Below are positions 42,705 through 50,724 of a DNA stretch of 64,000 bases, piece after piece. Each line of letters starts with the position of its first letter. Positions within the stretch are counted from its first letter, which is position 1. The stretch is from Pseudomonadota bacterium (GTDB taxonomy: Bacteria > Pseudomonadota > Gammaproteobacteria > Burkholderiales > Burkholderiaceae_B), in NCBI GenBank assembly GCA_023439305.1, contig JAEXOO010000035.1:62001-126000 (forward strand). Direction: 5' to 3'. The notes below the pieces were generated by a model that searched no databases, was not told where the DNA came from, and was given only the letters and a program-made list of their open reading frames with translations. Made by a program: the position numbers and the translations under genes.

Positions 42705-43817
42705 TTATTCGAAATGAACGACCGAACGAATGGACTTACCTTCGTGCATCAAGTCAAAAGCTTCGTTGATCTGGGTCAGCGGCATGGTGTGCGTGACGAA
42801 AGGCTCCAGCTGGATGCGGCCTGCCATGGCGTCTTCCACCATGCCGGGCAGCTCGGTACGGCCCTTGACGCCGCCAAATGCCGTACCCATCCACTTGCGC
42901 CCCGTGACCAACTGGAACGGGCGGGTGGAGATTTCCTGACCTGCACCGGCCACGCCAATGACCACGCTCTGGCCCCAGCCGCGGTGCGCGCATTCCAGCG
43001 CAGCACGCATCACATTGACGTTGCCGATGCACTCGAAGCTGTGATCCACGCCCCAGCCTGTCATTTCCACCACGACTTGCTGAATGGGCTTGTCGTGATC
43101 CTTGGGGTTCACGCAATCGGTGGCGCCGAAAGTCCGTGCCAGCTCAAACTTGGCCGGGTTGGTGTCAATGGCGATGATGCGACCGGCCTTGGCCATTTTC
43201 GCGCCCTGAATAGCGGCCAATCCGATGCCGCCCAGCCCGAACACGGCGACGGTATCGCCTTCCTGCACTTTGGCCGTATTCTTAACCGCGCCCAAGCCCG
43301 TGGTCACGCCGCAACCCAGCAGGCATACGTGCTCGGGATTGGCATCGGGATGAACCTTGGCCAGCGACACTTCGGCCACAACCGTGTATTCGCTGAAGGT
43401 GGAGCAGCCCATGTAGTGGTAAATAGGTTCGCCGTTATAGGAAAAGCGCGTGGTGCCGTCCGGCATCAAGCCCTTGCCCTGCGTAGCGCGCACGGCCGTG
43501 CACAGATTGGTCTTGCCGCTCTTGCAGAACAGGCACTCGCCGCATTCGGCGGTGTACAGGGGAATGACGTGATCGCCTGGCTTGACGCTGGTCACGCCTT
43601 CGCCGACTTCCACGACGATGCCGGCGCCTTCGTGTCCCAGCACGGCAGGAAAGACACCTTCAGGGTCGTCCCCGCTGAGCGTAAAGGCATCGGTATGGCA
43701 AACGCCAGTATGCGTAATCTTGACCAACACTTCACCCTTCTGCGGCGGAGCAACATCGATTTCGACGATTTGCAGGGGTTCTCCGGCCTTGAAGGCGACG
43801 GCAGCGCGTGATTTCAT
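42705..43817 (-). CDS. frmA: S-(hydroxymethyl)glutathione dehydrogenase / class III alcohol dehydrogenase
   Basis: Oxidises the glutathione adduct of formaldehyde to S-formylglutathione. The catalytic zinc Cys in THTGVCHTDAFTLSG, GHEGAGIVVEVGEGV and the structural-zinc cluster CGECLFCKSGKTNLC are all present. GLGGIGLAAIQGAKMA binds NAD. The 370 residues match the class III family. It lies 59 bases downstream of frmR on the same strand, forming an operon. No frmB (S-formylglutathione hydrolase) follows here, so that step must be encoded elsewhere. Confidence 0.95.
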   Translation of the reverse strand: MKSRAAVAFKAGEPLQIVEIDVAPPQKGEVLVKITHTGVCHTDAFTLSGDDPEGVFPAVLGHEGAGIVVEVGEGVTSVKPGDHVIPLYTAECGECLFCKSGKTNLCTAVRATQGKGLMPDGTTRFSYNGEPIYHYMGCSTFSEYTVVAEVSLAKVHPDANPEHVCLLGCGVTTGLGAVKNTAKVQEGDTVAVFGLGGIGLAAIQGAKMAKAGRIIAIDTNPAKFELARTFGATDCVNPKDHDKPIQQVVVEMTGWGVDHSFECIGNVNVMRAALECAHRGWGQSVVIGVAGAGQEISTRPFQLVTGRKWMGTAFGGVKGRTELPGMVEDAMAGRIQLEPFVTHTMPLTQINEAFDLMHEGKSIRSVVHFE

Positions 43818-43876
43818 GTCATTGTCCTTTGGTTGATTATCTGAAAAATGTGTTGAAGACGACGCGGTTGAACACG

Positions 43877-44152
43877 TCAGCGCAAATATGCGCGCACCAG
43901 AGCAATAGCATCATCCACCGAGGATTGACGCGAACTGTCGTCGCTGGCCAGAGGAGCCAGCTCCTCGCGCAGATGGCTTTCCAGCACGCCGGCCATCAAG
44001 CCGTTGACGGCGCCGCGCACGGCGGCTATTTGCTGCAACACCGGCCCGCACTCTTCGCCCTGCTCCAGCGCCCGCTCCAGGGCATCGAGCTGACCGCGTA
44101 TGCGGCGCACGCGGGATAGGACGCGCTTCTTTTCTTCTGGCGAATGTGGCAC
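43877..44152 (-). CDS. frmR: FrmR, formaldehyde-responsive repressor (CsoR/RcnR family)
   Basis: All-helical repressor of 91 residues that releases the frm operon when formaldehyde modifies it. PEEKKRVLSRVRRIRGQLDALERALE and CGPVLQQIAAVRGAVNGLMAGVLESH align closely with E. coli FrmR as I recall it, including the N-terminal Pro and the Cys (about residue 36) that are cross-linked by formaldehyde. The putative operator lies immediately upstream. Confidence 0.93.
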   Translation of the reverse strand: MPHSPEEKKRVLSRVRRIRGQLDALERALEQGEECGPVLQQIAAVRGAVNGLMAGVLESHLREELAPLASDDSSRQSSVDDAIALVRAYLR

Positions 44153-44168
44153 GGGAAAGCTTCCTCAA

Positions 44169-44212
44169 CATACACCCCCCCAGTATAACAAATATACTAC
44201 CTGGGGGTATAT
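44169..44212. promoter_or_regulatory. Putative FrmR operator
   Basis: Two inverted sites with a G/C tract flanked by A/T: ACCCCCCCAGTATA (44174-44187) and TATACTACCTGGGGGTAT (44193-44210). The second is bounded by ATATAC (44192-44197) and GTATAT (44207-44212). This is the architecture of CsoR/RcnR-family operators. It lies about 20-60 bases upstream of frmR, and the TATAC elements can also be the -10 region. Confidence 0.75.
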
Positions 44213-44261
44213 GGAAAACCCCAAGAAAAAAGCGAAGACCCGAAATGGATTGGCAATGCAC

Positions 44262-44297
44262 GAAAAAAAAACCGGGAACGATGTTCCCGGTTTTTCG
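44262..44297 (-). terminator. argG terminator
   Basis: Perfect 10-bp stem AACCGGGAAC / GTTCCCGGTT with a 3-base loop, followed on the minus strand by a run of eight or nine T. Confidence 0.92.
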
Positions 44298-44314
44298 TGC
44301 TGAAGAGCAAGCGG

Positions 44315-45652
44315 TTAGTCTTGCTTGGCATCCTTGAGCTGAGGCAAGGCAGAGCCGGCCGCAGGAGCCAGCAAACCAGCTTTGGTGTAAGTAAACAGCT
44401 TGTCGCGCGTATCCACGATGTCCAGGTTGCGCATGGTGAGCTGACCGATGCGATCGCGCGGCGAGAACATGCTGTCCACTTTTTCCATGCTGAGGCGCTC
44501 GGCCTTGTAGGTCAGATTAGGCGAGACCGTATCCAGGATGGAGTAGTCGTTGCCGCGGCGCAGTTCCAGCGTGACTTCGCCGGTGACGGCGCGAGCAACC
44601 CAGCGCTGGGCGGTTTCGCGCAGCATGATGGCTTGAGGATCGAACCAGCGGCCCTGATACAGCAGACGACCCAGGCGCAGACCGTTGATGCGGTATTGTT
44701 CGATGGTGTCTTCGTTATGGATGCCAGTGACCAGACGTTCGTAGGCGATGTGCAGCAACGCCATGCCGGGAGCTTCGTAGATGCCACGGCTCTTGGCTTC
44801 GATGATGCGGTTTTCGATCTGGTCGCTCATGCCCAGGCCATGGCGGCCGCCGATGCGGTTGGCTTCCAACAGCAGTTCCACGGGGTCAGCAAATTCAACG
44901 CCGTTCAGGGCGACTGGCTGGCCTTCCTCGAAACGCACACGGACTTCTTCAGCAGGCACGGAAACGGCATCCTGCCAGAACGCGGTGCCCATGATGGGCT
45001 TGACGATACGGATGCCGGCATTCAGGTATTCCAGATCCTTGGCTTCGTGCGTGGCGCCCAGCATGTTGGAATCGGTGGAATAGGCTTTTTCGGCCGACAT
45101 CTTGTAGTCGTAGCCGTTTTCGCGCATGTACTCGGACATCTCCGCGCGACCGCCCAGCTCGTCGATGAAGGTCTGATCCAACCAGGGCTTGTAGATTTTC
45201 AGGTCAGGGTTGGTGAGCAGGCCATAACGGTAGAAACGCTCGATGTCGTTGCCCTTGTAGGTGCTGCCGTCGCCCCAGATATGAACGTCGTCTTCCTTCA
45301 TGGCGGCCACCAACATGGTGCCGGTCACGGCGCGACCGATGGGGGTGGTGTTGAAATAGGTGACGCCGCCGGTGGAAATGTGGAACGCATTGCACTGCAG
45401 AGCGGCAATGCCTTCGGCCACCAGTTGCTGGCGACAGTCGATCAGACGCGCGACCTTAGCACCATATTCCAGGGCCTTGCGGGGGATGGCGTCGTAGTCG
45501 GGCTCGTCGGGCTGGCCCAGGTTTGCCGTATAGGCATAGGGGATGGCGCCCTTGTTACGCATCCAGAGAAGGGCGGCGCTGGTGTCCAGGCCGCCGGAAA
45601 AGGCGATGCCGACCTTCTGGCCGACCGGAATGGATTCGAGGATGGTTGTCAT
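44315..45652 (-). CDS. argG: Argininosuccinate synthase
   Basis: Condenses citrulline and aspartate with ATP hydrolysis. The ATP pyrophosphatase P-loop SGGLDTS is at 19-25, with GNDIERFYRYGLL and the C-terminal GDYSIL-like region after it. The start at 45652 gives 445 residues, matching the long E. coli-type ArgG. The frame stays open for a further 700 bases upstream, but that part is antisense to the AhpD-like gene. No strong ribosome site precedes the ATG. Confidence 0.94.
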   Translation of the reverse strand: MTTILESIPVGQKVGIAFSGGLDTSAALLWMRNKGAIPYAYTANLGQPDEPDYDAIPRKALEYGAKVARLIDCRQQLVAEGIAALQCNAFHISTGGVTYFNTTPIGRAVTGTMLVAAMKEDDVHIWGDGSTYKGNDIERFYRYGLLTNPDLKIYKPWLDQTFIDELGGRAEMSEYMRENGYDYKMSAEKAYSTDSNMLGATHEAKDLEYLNAGIRIVKPIMGTAFWQDAVSVPAEEVRVRFEEGQPVALNGVEFADPVELLLEANRIGGRHGLGMSDQIENRIIEAKSRGIYEAPGMALLHIAYERLVTGIHNEDTIEQYRINGLRLGRLLYQGRWFDPQAIMLRETAQRWVARAVTGEVTLELRRGNDYSILDTVSPNLTYKAERLSMEKVDSMFSPRDRIGQLTMRNLDIVDTRDKLFTYTKAGLLAPAAGSALPQLKDAKQD

Positions 45653-45826
45653 TATCGAGTCAGTAGTGGTGTGCAAGTACGTTCCTGCCCGTGGGCCGCC
45701 ACGCGGTCCCGCCTCAAGGCAAGGGCAATATGTCATTATATCGTCAGGACCGGCCCTGGACACCCTCGCCCTGGAGCGATTTGCCCATCCGGCGCGCGCG
45801 AACCACCTTTTCCGTGGAGAATGCCC

Positions 45827-46417
45827 ATGCCCGACTCCCCCGCCCCGCCCGCCATCAGCCGTTATCCCGTGCCGGCTCTGGCCGATATGCCCGACGATAT
45901 CCGCAGCCGCATTCAGGCCGTTCAGGAAAAATCGGGCTTTATTCCCAATGTATTCCTGGCCTTGGCACACAGACCCGACGAGTTTCGCGCCTTCTTCGCC
46001 TATCACGACGCCTTGATGGACAAGCCGGGCGGACTGAGCCAGGCCGAGCGCGAAATGATCGTAGTGGCCACCTCGGCCGCCAACCAATGCCATTACTGCG
46101 TCATCGCCCACGGCGCCATCCTGCGCATACGAGCCCGCGACCCCCTGATTGCCGACCAGATCGCCATCAACTGGCGCAAGGCCGACATCAGCCCGCGCCA
46201 GAAAGCCATGCTGGCCTTTGCCATGAAAGTGTCGCAGCACTCCCAGAATCTGGACGAATCGGACTTCCAGGCTTTGCACGAGCACGGCTTCAACGACGAA
46301 GACGCCTGGGACATCGCCGGCATCAGCGCCTTTTTCGGGCTGAGCAATCGTATGGCCAATTTCATGTCCATGCGCTGCAACGACGAGTTCCATCTTCTGG
46401 GGCGCGTGCCGCGCTGA
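45827..46417 (+). CDS. AhpD-like / carboxymuconolactone decarboxylase-family peroxidase
   Basis: Helical CMD-domain protein of 196 residues. EREMIVVATSAANQCHYCVIAHG contains the CxxC plus downstream His that act in AhpD-type thiol peroxidases. The second half (PRQKAMLAFAMKVSQHSQ and DEDAWDIAGISAFFGLSNRMAN) matches the 'peroxidase-related' subfamily. GTGGAG lies 7 bases before the ATG at 45827; an ATG two codons earlier is too close to that site. It is divergent from argG and is followed by the DUF454 gene 5 bases later. Confidence 0.85.
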   Translation: MPDSPAPPAISRYPVPALADMPDDIRSRIQAVQEKSGFIPNVFLALAHRPDEFRAFFAYHDALMDKPGGLSQAEREMIVVATSAANQCHYCVIAHGAILRIRARDPLIADQIAINWRKADISPRQKAMLAFAMKVSQHSQNLDESDFQALHEHGFNDEDAWDIAGISAFFGLSNRMANFMSMRCNDEFHLLGRVPR

Positions 46418-46422
46418 CTCCC

Positions 46423-46830
46423 ATGCGCCTCATCTTGTTGGCGGCGGGGTTTGTCTGCGTGGCGCTGGCGGTGGCCGGCGCCATTCTTCCCTTGTTGCCC
46501 ACCACGCCCTTTGTGCTGCTGGCCGGGTGGTGCTTTGCCCGCAGCTCGCCGCGTGTTCACCTGTGGCTGCTGGAGCATCGCTGGCTGGGGCCATATCTGC
46601 GCAACTGGCAAGATGGCCGCGGCCTGACCGTGCAGGCCAAGCGACGTGCCCTGGTGCTGCTGTGGCTGTCACTCGCTCTGTCGGCCTGGCTGGCGCAGCA
46701 GGCCGGCTGGCTGCGCCTGCTGCTGCTCATTCCCGGCGTGGGCGCCACCTGGTATCTGCTGCGCTGCAAGACATTACCGCCCCAGGAAACAAACCCGGCC
46801 CCGAAGCGTATACAAAAAGATCTACACTAG
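46423..46830 (+). CDS. DUF454 (YbaN-like) inner-membrane protein
   Basis: Function unknown. The 135-residue protein begins with a hydrophobic segment (GFVCVALAVAGAILPLLPTTP) and WCFARSSPRVHLWLLEHRWLGPYLRNW, the DUF454 signature. Two further hydrophobic stretches lie near residues 75-95 and 97-110. The charged tail is short. It starts 5 bases after the AhpD-like gene, so the two form an operon, perhaps with the Nudix gene after them. Confidence 0.85.
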   Translation: MRLILLAAGFVCVALAVAGAILPLLPTTPFVLLAGWCFARSSPRVHLWLLEHRWLGPYLRNWQDGRGLTVQAKRRALVLLWLSLALSAWLAQQAGWLRLLLLIPGVGATWYLLRCKTLPPQETNPAPKRIQKDLH

Positions 46831-46859
46831 TTCTTTTGCTGATCTACTCTTCCCACTCC

Positions 46860-47264
46860 ATGTCCGCTCCCGTCATTCTGCTGGCCGCCGCCTTCATTAC
46901 CAACTCGTCCAGCCAGATTCTGCTGGTGCGCAAACGCGGCAGCCCTTACTTCATGCAGGCCGGCGGCAAGCTGGAGCCCGGCGAGACGCCCATGCAGGCG
47001 CTGCAGCGCGAACTGGACGAAGAGCTCGGACTGACGCCAGAGGAAACCGCTCCCGCCCGCTACGAAGGGTATTTTGAATGCCCGGCCGCCAATGAGCCCG
47101 GGCACGTGGTGCATGCGCACGTATTCACGCTGACGCTGGAGCGCACCGTCGAGGCGGCAGCCGAATTGGAAGAGGTACGCTGGGTCAGCCCTGCGCAGGC
47201 CCGCTCGCTGCCACTGGCCCCGCTGCTGGAAGAACACATACTGCCGCGTCTTGCGGCGGCTTGA
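46860..47264 (+). CDS. Nudix hydrolase
   Basis: A 134-residue Nudix-fold pyrophosphohydrolase. The Nudix box is complete: GGKLEPGETPMQALQRELDEELGL with the REXXEE-type metal ligands. The segment GKLEP plus YFECPAANEPG does not reveal a substrate. It could be a nucleotide-pool or cofactor housekeeping enzyme. It starts 29 bases after the DUF454 gene. Confidence 0.88.
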   Translation: MSAPVILLAAAFITNSSSQILLVRKRGSPYFMQAGGKLEPGETPMQALQRELDEELGLTPEETAPARYEGYFECPAANEPGHVVHAHVFTLTLERTVEAAAELEEVRWVSPAQARSLPLAPLLEEHILPRLAAA

Positions 47265-47287
47265 ACGCCCCGTGGCGCCGTGTTTTT

Positions 47288-47372
47288 TGGCATAATGACT
47301 GCCCTTGGCCGACACACTTGTCGGCCGCGGCTTCATGCCCAGTCCGGCCCGCAAAGGCGGGCTTTCTTTATT
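47288..47372 (+). ncRNA. Candidate short leader/attenuator with two hairpins
   Basis: An extended -10 element TGGCATAAT (47288-47296) is followed by the hairpin GGCCGACA/TGTCGGCC and then by GCCCGC/GCGGGC with TTTCTTTATTT, a terminator-like unit ending about 47372, 13 bases before the next ATG. This could be a short RNA or an attenuator for the downstream gene. It could equally be just the terminator of the Nudix gene. Confidence 0.4.
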
Positions 47373-47384
47373 TGCCGGTTATCT

Positions 47385-47867
47385 ATGTCCTCTCTTCCCA
47401 GCCCAGGCGCTGTCGTTACCTTCACTTTGCAGCAACTGCGCGCCGCCACTCAGGCCGGAGGCATACTGGGCGTATCGATAAAGGGACAAGGCAATCATTT
47501 TTTCGTGCAGATCGCCACCCGTGCGGGTCAGGCAGTTCTGGTGACAGCGCGCAGCAAAGACCCGCGCAGCTTCAAAAGCCCCTTGCAGGCCATGATTCTG
47601 CTCAAGCAGATCGGCATTGTCACCGGCCAGTTCGACTTGAGCCAGTATTCTCCCGATCAGCACGAAACGCCGGTGCGCAGCCGCCGCCGCCCCGCCACGC
47701 CCAGCAAGCTGGGCCTGCGCTGGAACCGTATCGCCGAGCGCATTTCCAGCGCGGAGCAGCCCTCGCTGGATGATCCTTTCCTGAACATCAATGAAGAACA
47801 GGCGCGCCGTCTGATGGCGCGCCAGGAAAACCAGCAGCTCAGCCTGCTGGGCGGCAAGCCGAACTGA
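47385..47867 (+). CDS. Conserved-looking protein of unknown function (160 aa)
   Basis: I do not recognise this protein. With the ATG at 47385 it has 160 residues and no signal peptide or membrane segment. The N-terminal half (FTLQQLRAATQAGGILGVSI, FFVQIATRAGQAVLVTAR and SFKSPLQAMILLKQIGIVTG) looks like a compact alpha/beta domain. A basic linker (RSRRRPATPSK) follows, then a helical C-terminus ending EEQARRLMARQENQQLSLLGG. The basic middle suggests nucleic acid binding, but that is a guess. Codon use looks like its neighbours. Confidence 0.7.
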   Translation: MSSLPSPGAVVTFTLQQLRAATQAGGILGVSIKGQGNHFFVQIATRAGQAVLVTARSKDPRSFKSPLQAMILLKQIGIVTGQFDLSQYSPDQHETPVRSRRRPATPSKLGLRWNRIAERISSAEQPSLDDPFLNINEEQARRLMARQENQQLSLLGGKPN

Positions 47868-47882
47868 TAATCCGCATCACGA

Positions 47883-49076
47883 CTAGGCGCGGCGTACTTC
47901 GCGCACCCGATAGGCTGCCGAGAGCGCGGCCTGCAGATCGTCCTGCAGGTCCTGCACATCCTCCAGCCCCGCATGCAGGCGCAGCAACTGCCCCTCGCCG
48001 AACAGGGGCTGCCCATGGCGCCTCGGCATATCCACCGGCAGAGCCAGACTTTCAAAACCTCCCCAGGACAGTCCGATACCGAACAAGGTCAGGGTGCGGA
48101 AGAAACGCGACAACTGTTCAGCGGACAAAGGCTCCAGCACCACGCCGAACAAACCGGTGGCGCCCAAGAAATCACGTTTCCAAAGCGCATGCCCCGGGTG
48201 GGATTCCAACGCCGGGTGCAGAACCCGGCGAACTTGCGGCTGACGCTCCAGGAAACGGGCCAATTGCAGCGCACTGGCCTGATGCTGGCGCAGGCGCACC
48301 CCCAACGTGCGCAATCCGCGCAGTACCAGGTAGGCGTCATCGGGCCCCGCCGTCTGGCCAAAATCGTGCGCCGCACGGCGCAGCAGCGGCCAGGCGCGCT
48401 CATTGGCCGTTGCCACTCCCAGCAAGGCATCCGAATGCCCGGTCAGATACTTGGTGGCAGCCTGCACGGAGATATCCACGCCATGCTCGAAGGGACGGAA
48501 GAACAGCGGTGTCGCCCAGGTATTGTCCATGACCACGTATGCGCCCACCGCCCGGGCACAACGGGCGATAGCGGGAATATCCTGGATTTCGAAGGTACCC
48601 GATCCAGGCGACTCAACATAGACCGCCTTGGTGTCGGCGCGCACCAAGGCGGCAATATCGCCCCCCAGGCACGGATCATAGAACTGGACGTCGATACCCA
48701 TACGCGCTGCCAGGACCTGATGAGCAAAGGCCCGCATGGGCCCATAGACCGAATCCGGCATCAACAGGTGATCGCCACGTTCCAGCACACCCAGCAGGGC
48801 GTGGCTGCAAGCCGCCAAGCCCGACGGGAACAGCCAGGCGCGGTGGCCGCCCTCCAGATCGGCGACAGCCTGAGCCAGCGTCTGCAAGGTGGGATTGGTG
48901 AAACGTCCATAAGAGGCATAAGGATTGTCCGGTTCCTTGCGTTCGGTCCACTGTTCCAGCGTGTCGGCCAAAATGGTCGATCCCCGACACACCGGCATGT
49001 TCACAAAGCCATGCGAGACGGTGACGTCACGACCCAGATGGGCCAGATGGGTGTCTTTGTAAGCGCAATCCTGCAT
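47883..49076 (-). CDS. metC: Cystathionine beta-lyase / Cys-Met metabolism PLP enzyme
   Basis: PLP-dependent enzyme of 397 residues. SGLAACSHALLGVLERGDHLL, the PLP-phosphate loop, and the lysine in QAATKYLTGHSDALLG are visible. ESPGSGTFEIQDIPAI and FGIGLSWGGFESLALP favour the MetC (beta-lyase) branch, which makes homocysteine. AGGAAA precedes the ATG at 49076. It is divergent from an Lrp/AsnC regulator 150 bases away, which probably controls it. Confidence 0.85.
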   Translation of the reverse strand: MQDCAYKDTHLAHLGRDVTVSHGFVNMPVCRGSTILADTLEQWTERKEPDNPYASYGRFTNPTLQTLAQAVADLEGGHRAWLFPSGLAACSHALLGVLERGDHLLMPDSVYGPMRAFAHQVLAARMGIDVQFYDPCLGGDIAALVRADTKAVYVESPGSGTFEIQDIPAIARCARAVGAYVVMDNTWATPLFFRPFEHGVDISVQAATKYLTGHSDALLGVATANERAWPLLRRAAHDFGQTAGPDDAYLVLRGLRTLGVRLRQHQASALQLARFLERQPQVRRVLHPALESHPGHALWKRDFLGATGLFGVVLEPLSAEQLSRFFRTLTLFGIGLSWGGFESLALPVDMPRRHGQPLFGEGQLLRLHAGLEDVQDLQDDLQAALSAAYRVREVRRA

Positions 49077-49226
49077 AGGGTTTCCTGTTGATGGCCTGGC
49101 CACAGCGGGCCGATAGAAACAGTCTACGCAGGTCACATGGATGTTTATTGCGTTTTCTTGCCATGAAAACCACAATAATGAGAACCCTATTCTTTAAAAT
49201 ATTCAATGAAAGGAATATTTTTACCC

Positions 49227-49688
49227 ATGCTCGATAAATTCGACAAAAACATTCTTGATCTGCTGCAAAACGATGCCACCCTGTCCATTCAAGACATCGC
49301 CGATCAGGTCGGCCTGTCCAGCACGCCCTGCTGGCGCCGCATCCAGCGCCTGGAGCAGGAAGGCTATATCGAAAAACGGGTGGCCTTGCTGAATCACGAA
49401 AAACTCAATGTCGGCGTGACGGTGTTCGTGGCCATCAAGACCAATCAACACAACAAGCAGTGGTACCGGCAGTTTTCGGCCGTGGTCGACGCCATTCCGC
49501 AGATCGTGGAGTTCTATCGCATGAGCGGGGACACAGACTACCTGCTGCGCGTTATCGTGCCCGACATCAAAAGCTTTGACCGTGTCTATCAACGTCTGAT
49601 CAGCGAAATCGAACTGACCGACGTCAGTTCCAGCTTCGCCATGGAGCAGATCAAGTTCACGACGCGGCTGCCTCTGGACTACGCCTGA
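49227..49688 (+). CDS. Lrp/AsnC-family transcriptional regulator
   Basis: A 153-residue amino-acid-responsive regulator. The N-terminal helix-turn-helix (LDKFDKNILDLLQNDATLS, IADQVGLSSTPCWRRIQRLEQEGYI) is complete. The C-terminal RAM domain shows GDTDYLLRVIVPDIKSFDRVYQ. The ATG at 49227 matches the family; a start 7 codons earlier (49206) has no ribosome site. It lies divergently from metC. Lrp-type regulators beside an amino acid gene usually control it in response to that amino acid, here perhaps methionine or a precursor. Confidence 0.93.
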   Translation: MLDKFDKNILDLLQNDATLSIQDIADQVGLSSTPCWRRIQRLEQEGYIEKRVALLNHEKLNVGVTVFVAIKTNQHNKQWYRQFSAVVDAIPQIVEFYRMSGDTDYLLRVIVPDIKSFDRVYQRLISEIELTDVSSSFAMEQIKFTTRLPLDYA

Positions 49689-49705
49689 GAGGCCTGCACG
49701 CCAGC

Positions 49706-50575
49706 CTAGAAGGCGTATTCGACGTCCAGTGTCTGACCCACCGCCAGACGCTGCGGCTCGGACTGGGCCAACATGGCCTGCATGCCAAAGAGCGTGCCTT
49801 GCTCGAACTGCCGGCTGGCTGCCAAGGCCATGCCGGGCTGAATACCCACCTGCCCGCTGGCCTGGTCCACATTAGGCATGGGACAGCGCGTGCAACCGCG
49901 TATGAAGGCAAAGCTCAAGCCGGGCGCACTGACGCCCAGCACATAATCTTCCTCGTAGGCCGGCAGACCTTCGAACACGATATTGGCGCGAAAGCGATCC
50001 ATGGGCACAGGCAGCTCGCCCGACTGCACGACGAGTTGATTTAATTCATCCAGCGAGGCTTGATTGGTGAACAGAAAAGGCAAGGCATCGGCAAAGGCAA
50101 AGCCCTGCTCCTGGCCGCTCACATCACGCCACCCTTGCGCTTTGTCCAACCAGGGCTGCACTCTTTCGGGCAAAACATAACGTCGCGCTGCGTCGTGACG
50201 ACGCAACAAACGGCAGGGCGTCTGCAAGAAGTCGCTGAACCAGCGCGCGACCTCGTCGCCCTCATCGCGCCCCAGCGTGTCAGCGCTCCAGATCCGCACG
50301 GGCACCGCCTGCAGCAAGCCCGCTGATTGGCTCAGTGACCAGGACAAAGGAGGCATGCCCGGCGCCTGCACCTGGATGCGGCCATCGGCCACCACAGGAC
50401 GGATCAGGGCCATGCGCGGCCAGCGTCGCTGAGTCATGAAAATGCCTGCCTGGTCCACCACTACCCAGTTCCTGTCGTGCTCCAGTCCGGCAACGCTGAC
50501 TCCGACGCCCTGAGAATGCGACTGGGCCGCACAGGATTTGATGGGATACGTGTGCAGGCCGGTGATGGTGATCAT
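49706..50575 (-). CDS. MOSC-domain molybdenum-cofactor sulfurase/reductase-like protein
   Basis: A 289-residue protein with an N-terminal MOSC_N beta-barrel (ITGLHTYPIKSCAA ... LEHDRNWVVVDQAGIFMTQRR) and a C-terminal MOSC domain. FRANIVFEGLPAYEED and the Cys in FIRGCTRCPMPNVD, which ligates molybdenum in YcbX/mARC proteins, are present. E. coli YcbX has an extra ferredoxin domain that is missing here. Reduction of N-hydroxylated substrates is the likely activity by analogy. It faces the Lrp gene tail to tail. Confidence 0.85.
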   Translation of the reverse strand: MITITGLHTYPIKSCAAQSHSQGVGVSVAGLEHDRNWVVVDQAGIFMTQRRWPRMALIRPVVADGRIQVQAPGMPPLSWSLSQSAGLLQAVPVRIWSADTLGRDEGDEVARWFSDFLQTPCRLLRRHDAARRYVLPERVQPWLDKAQGWRDVSGQEQGFAFADALPFLFTNQASLDELNQLVVQSGELPVPMDRFRANIVFEGLPAYEEDYVLGVSAPGLSFAFIRGCTRCPMPNVDQASGQVGIQPGMALAASRQFEQGTLFGMQAMLAQSEPQRLAVGQTLDVEYAF

Positions 50576-50689
50576 GGAAGACGTGGGTCAGCAAGGAAGA
50601 AAGGAAGAAAGGAAATCCATTTTAGAGCATCCCTGCGGCACTGACAGTGCACAGGGCCAGGGAATGCAGACGATAAAATCCACCAACTA

Positions 50690-50718
50690 TTGACAAATAT
50701 CTAAACTTATGTCTTAAT
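50690..50718 (+). promoter_or_regulatory. Promoter with consensus -35 upstream of the structured leader
   Basis: -35 TTGACA (50690-50695) is a perfect sigma-70 match. The spacer is 17 bases and the -10 is CTTAAT (50713-50718, four of six). Surrounding DNA is A/T-rich. Transcription would start near 50725. Confidence 0.6.
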
Positions 50719-50724
50719 GGTTGA

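Noticed and set aside
44297..46417. 706-codon plus-strand frame covering argG and the AhpD-like gene
   Set aside because: Only the last 196 codons (from 45827) are a real protein. The first part is antisense to argG.
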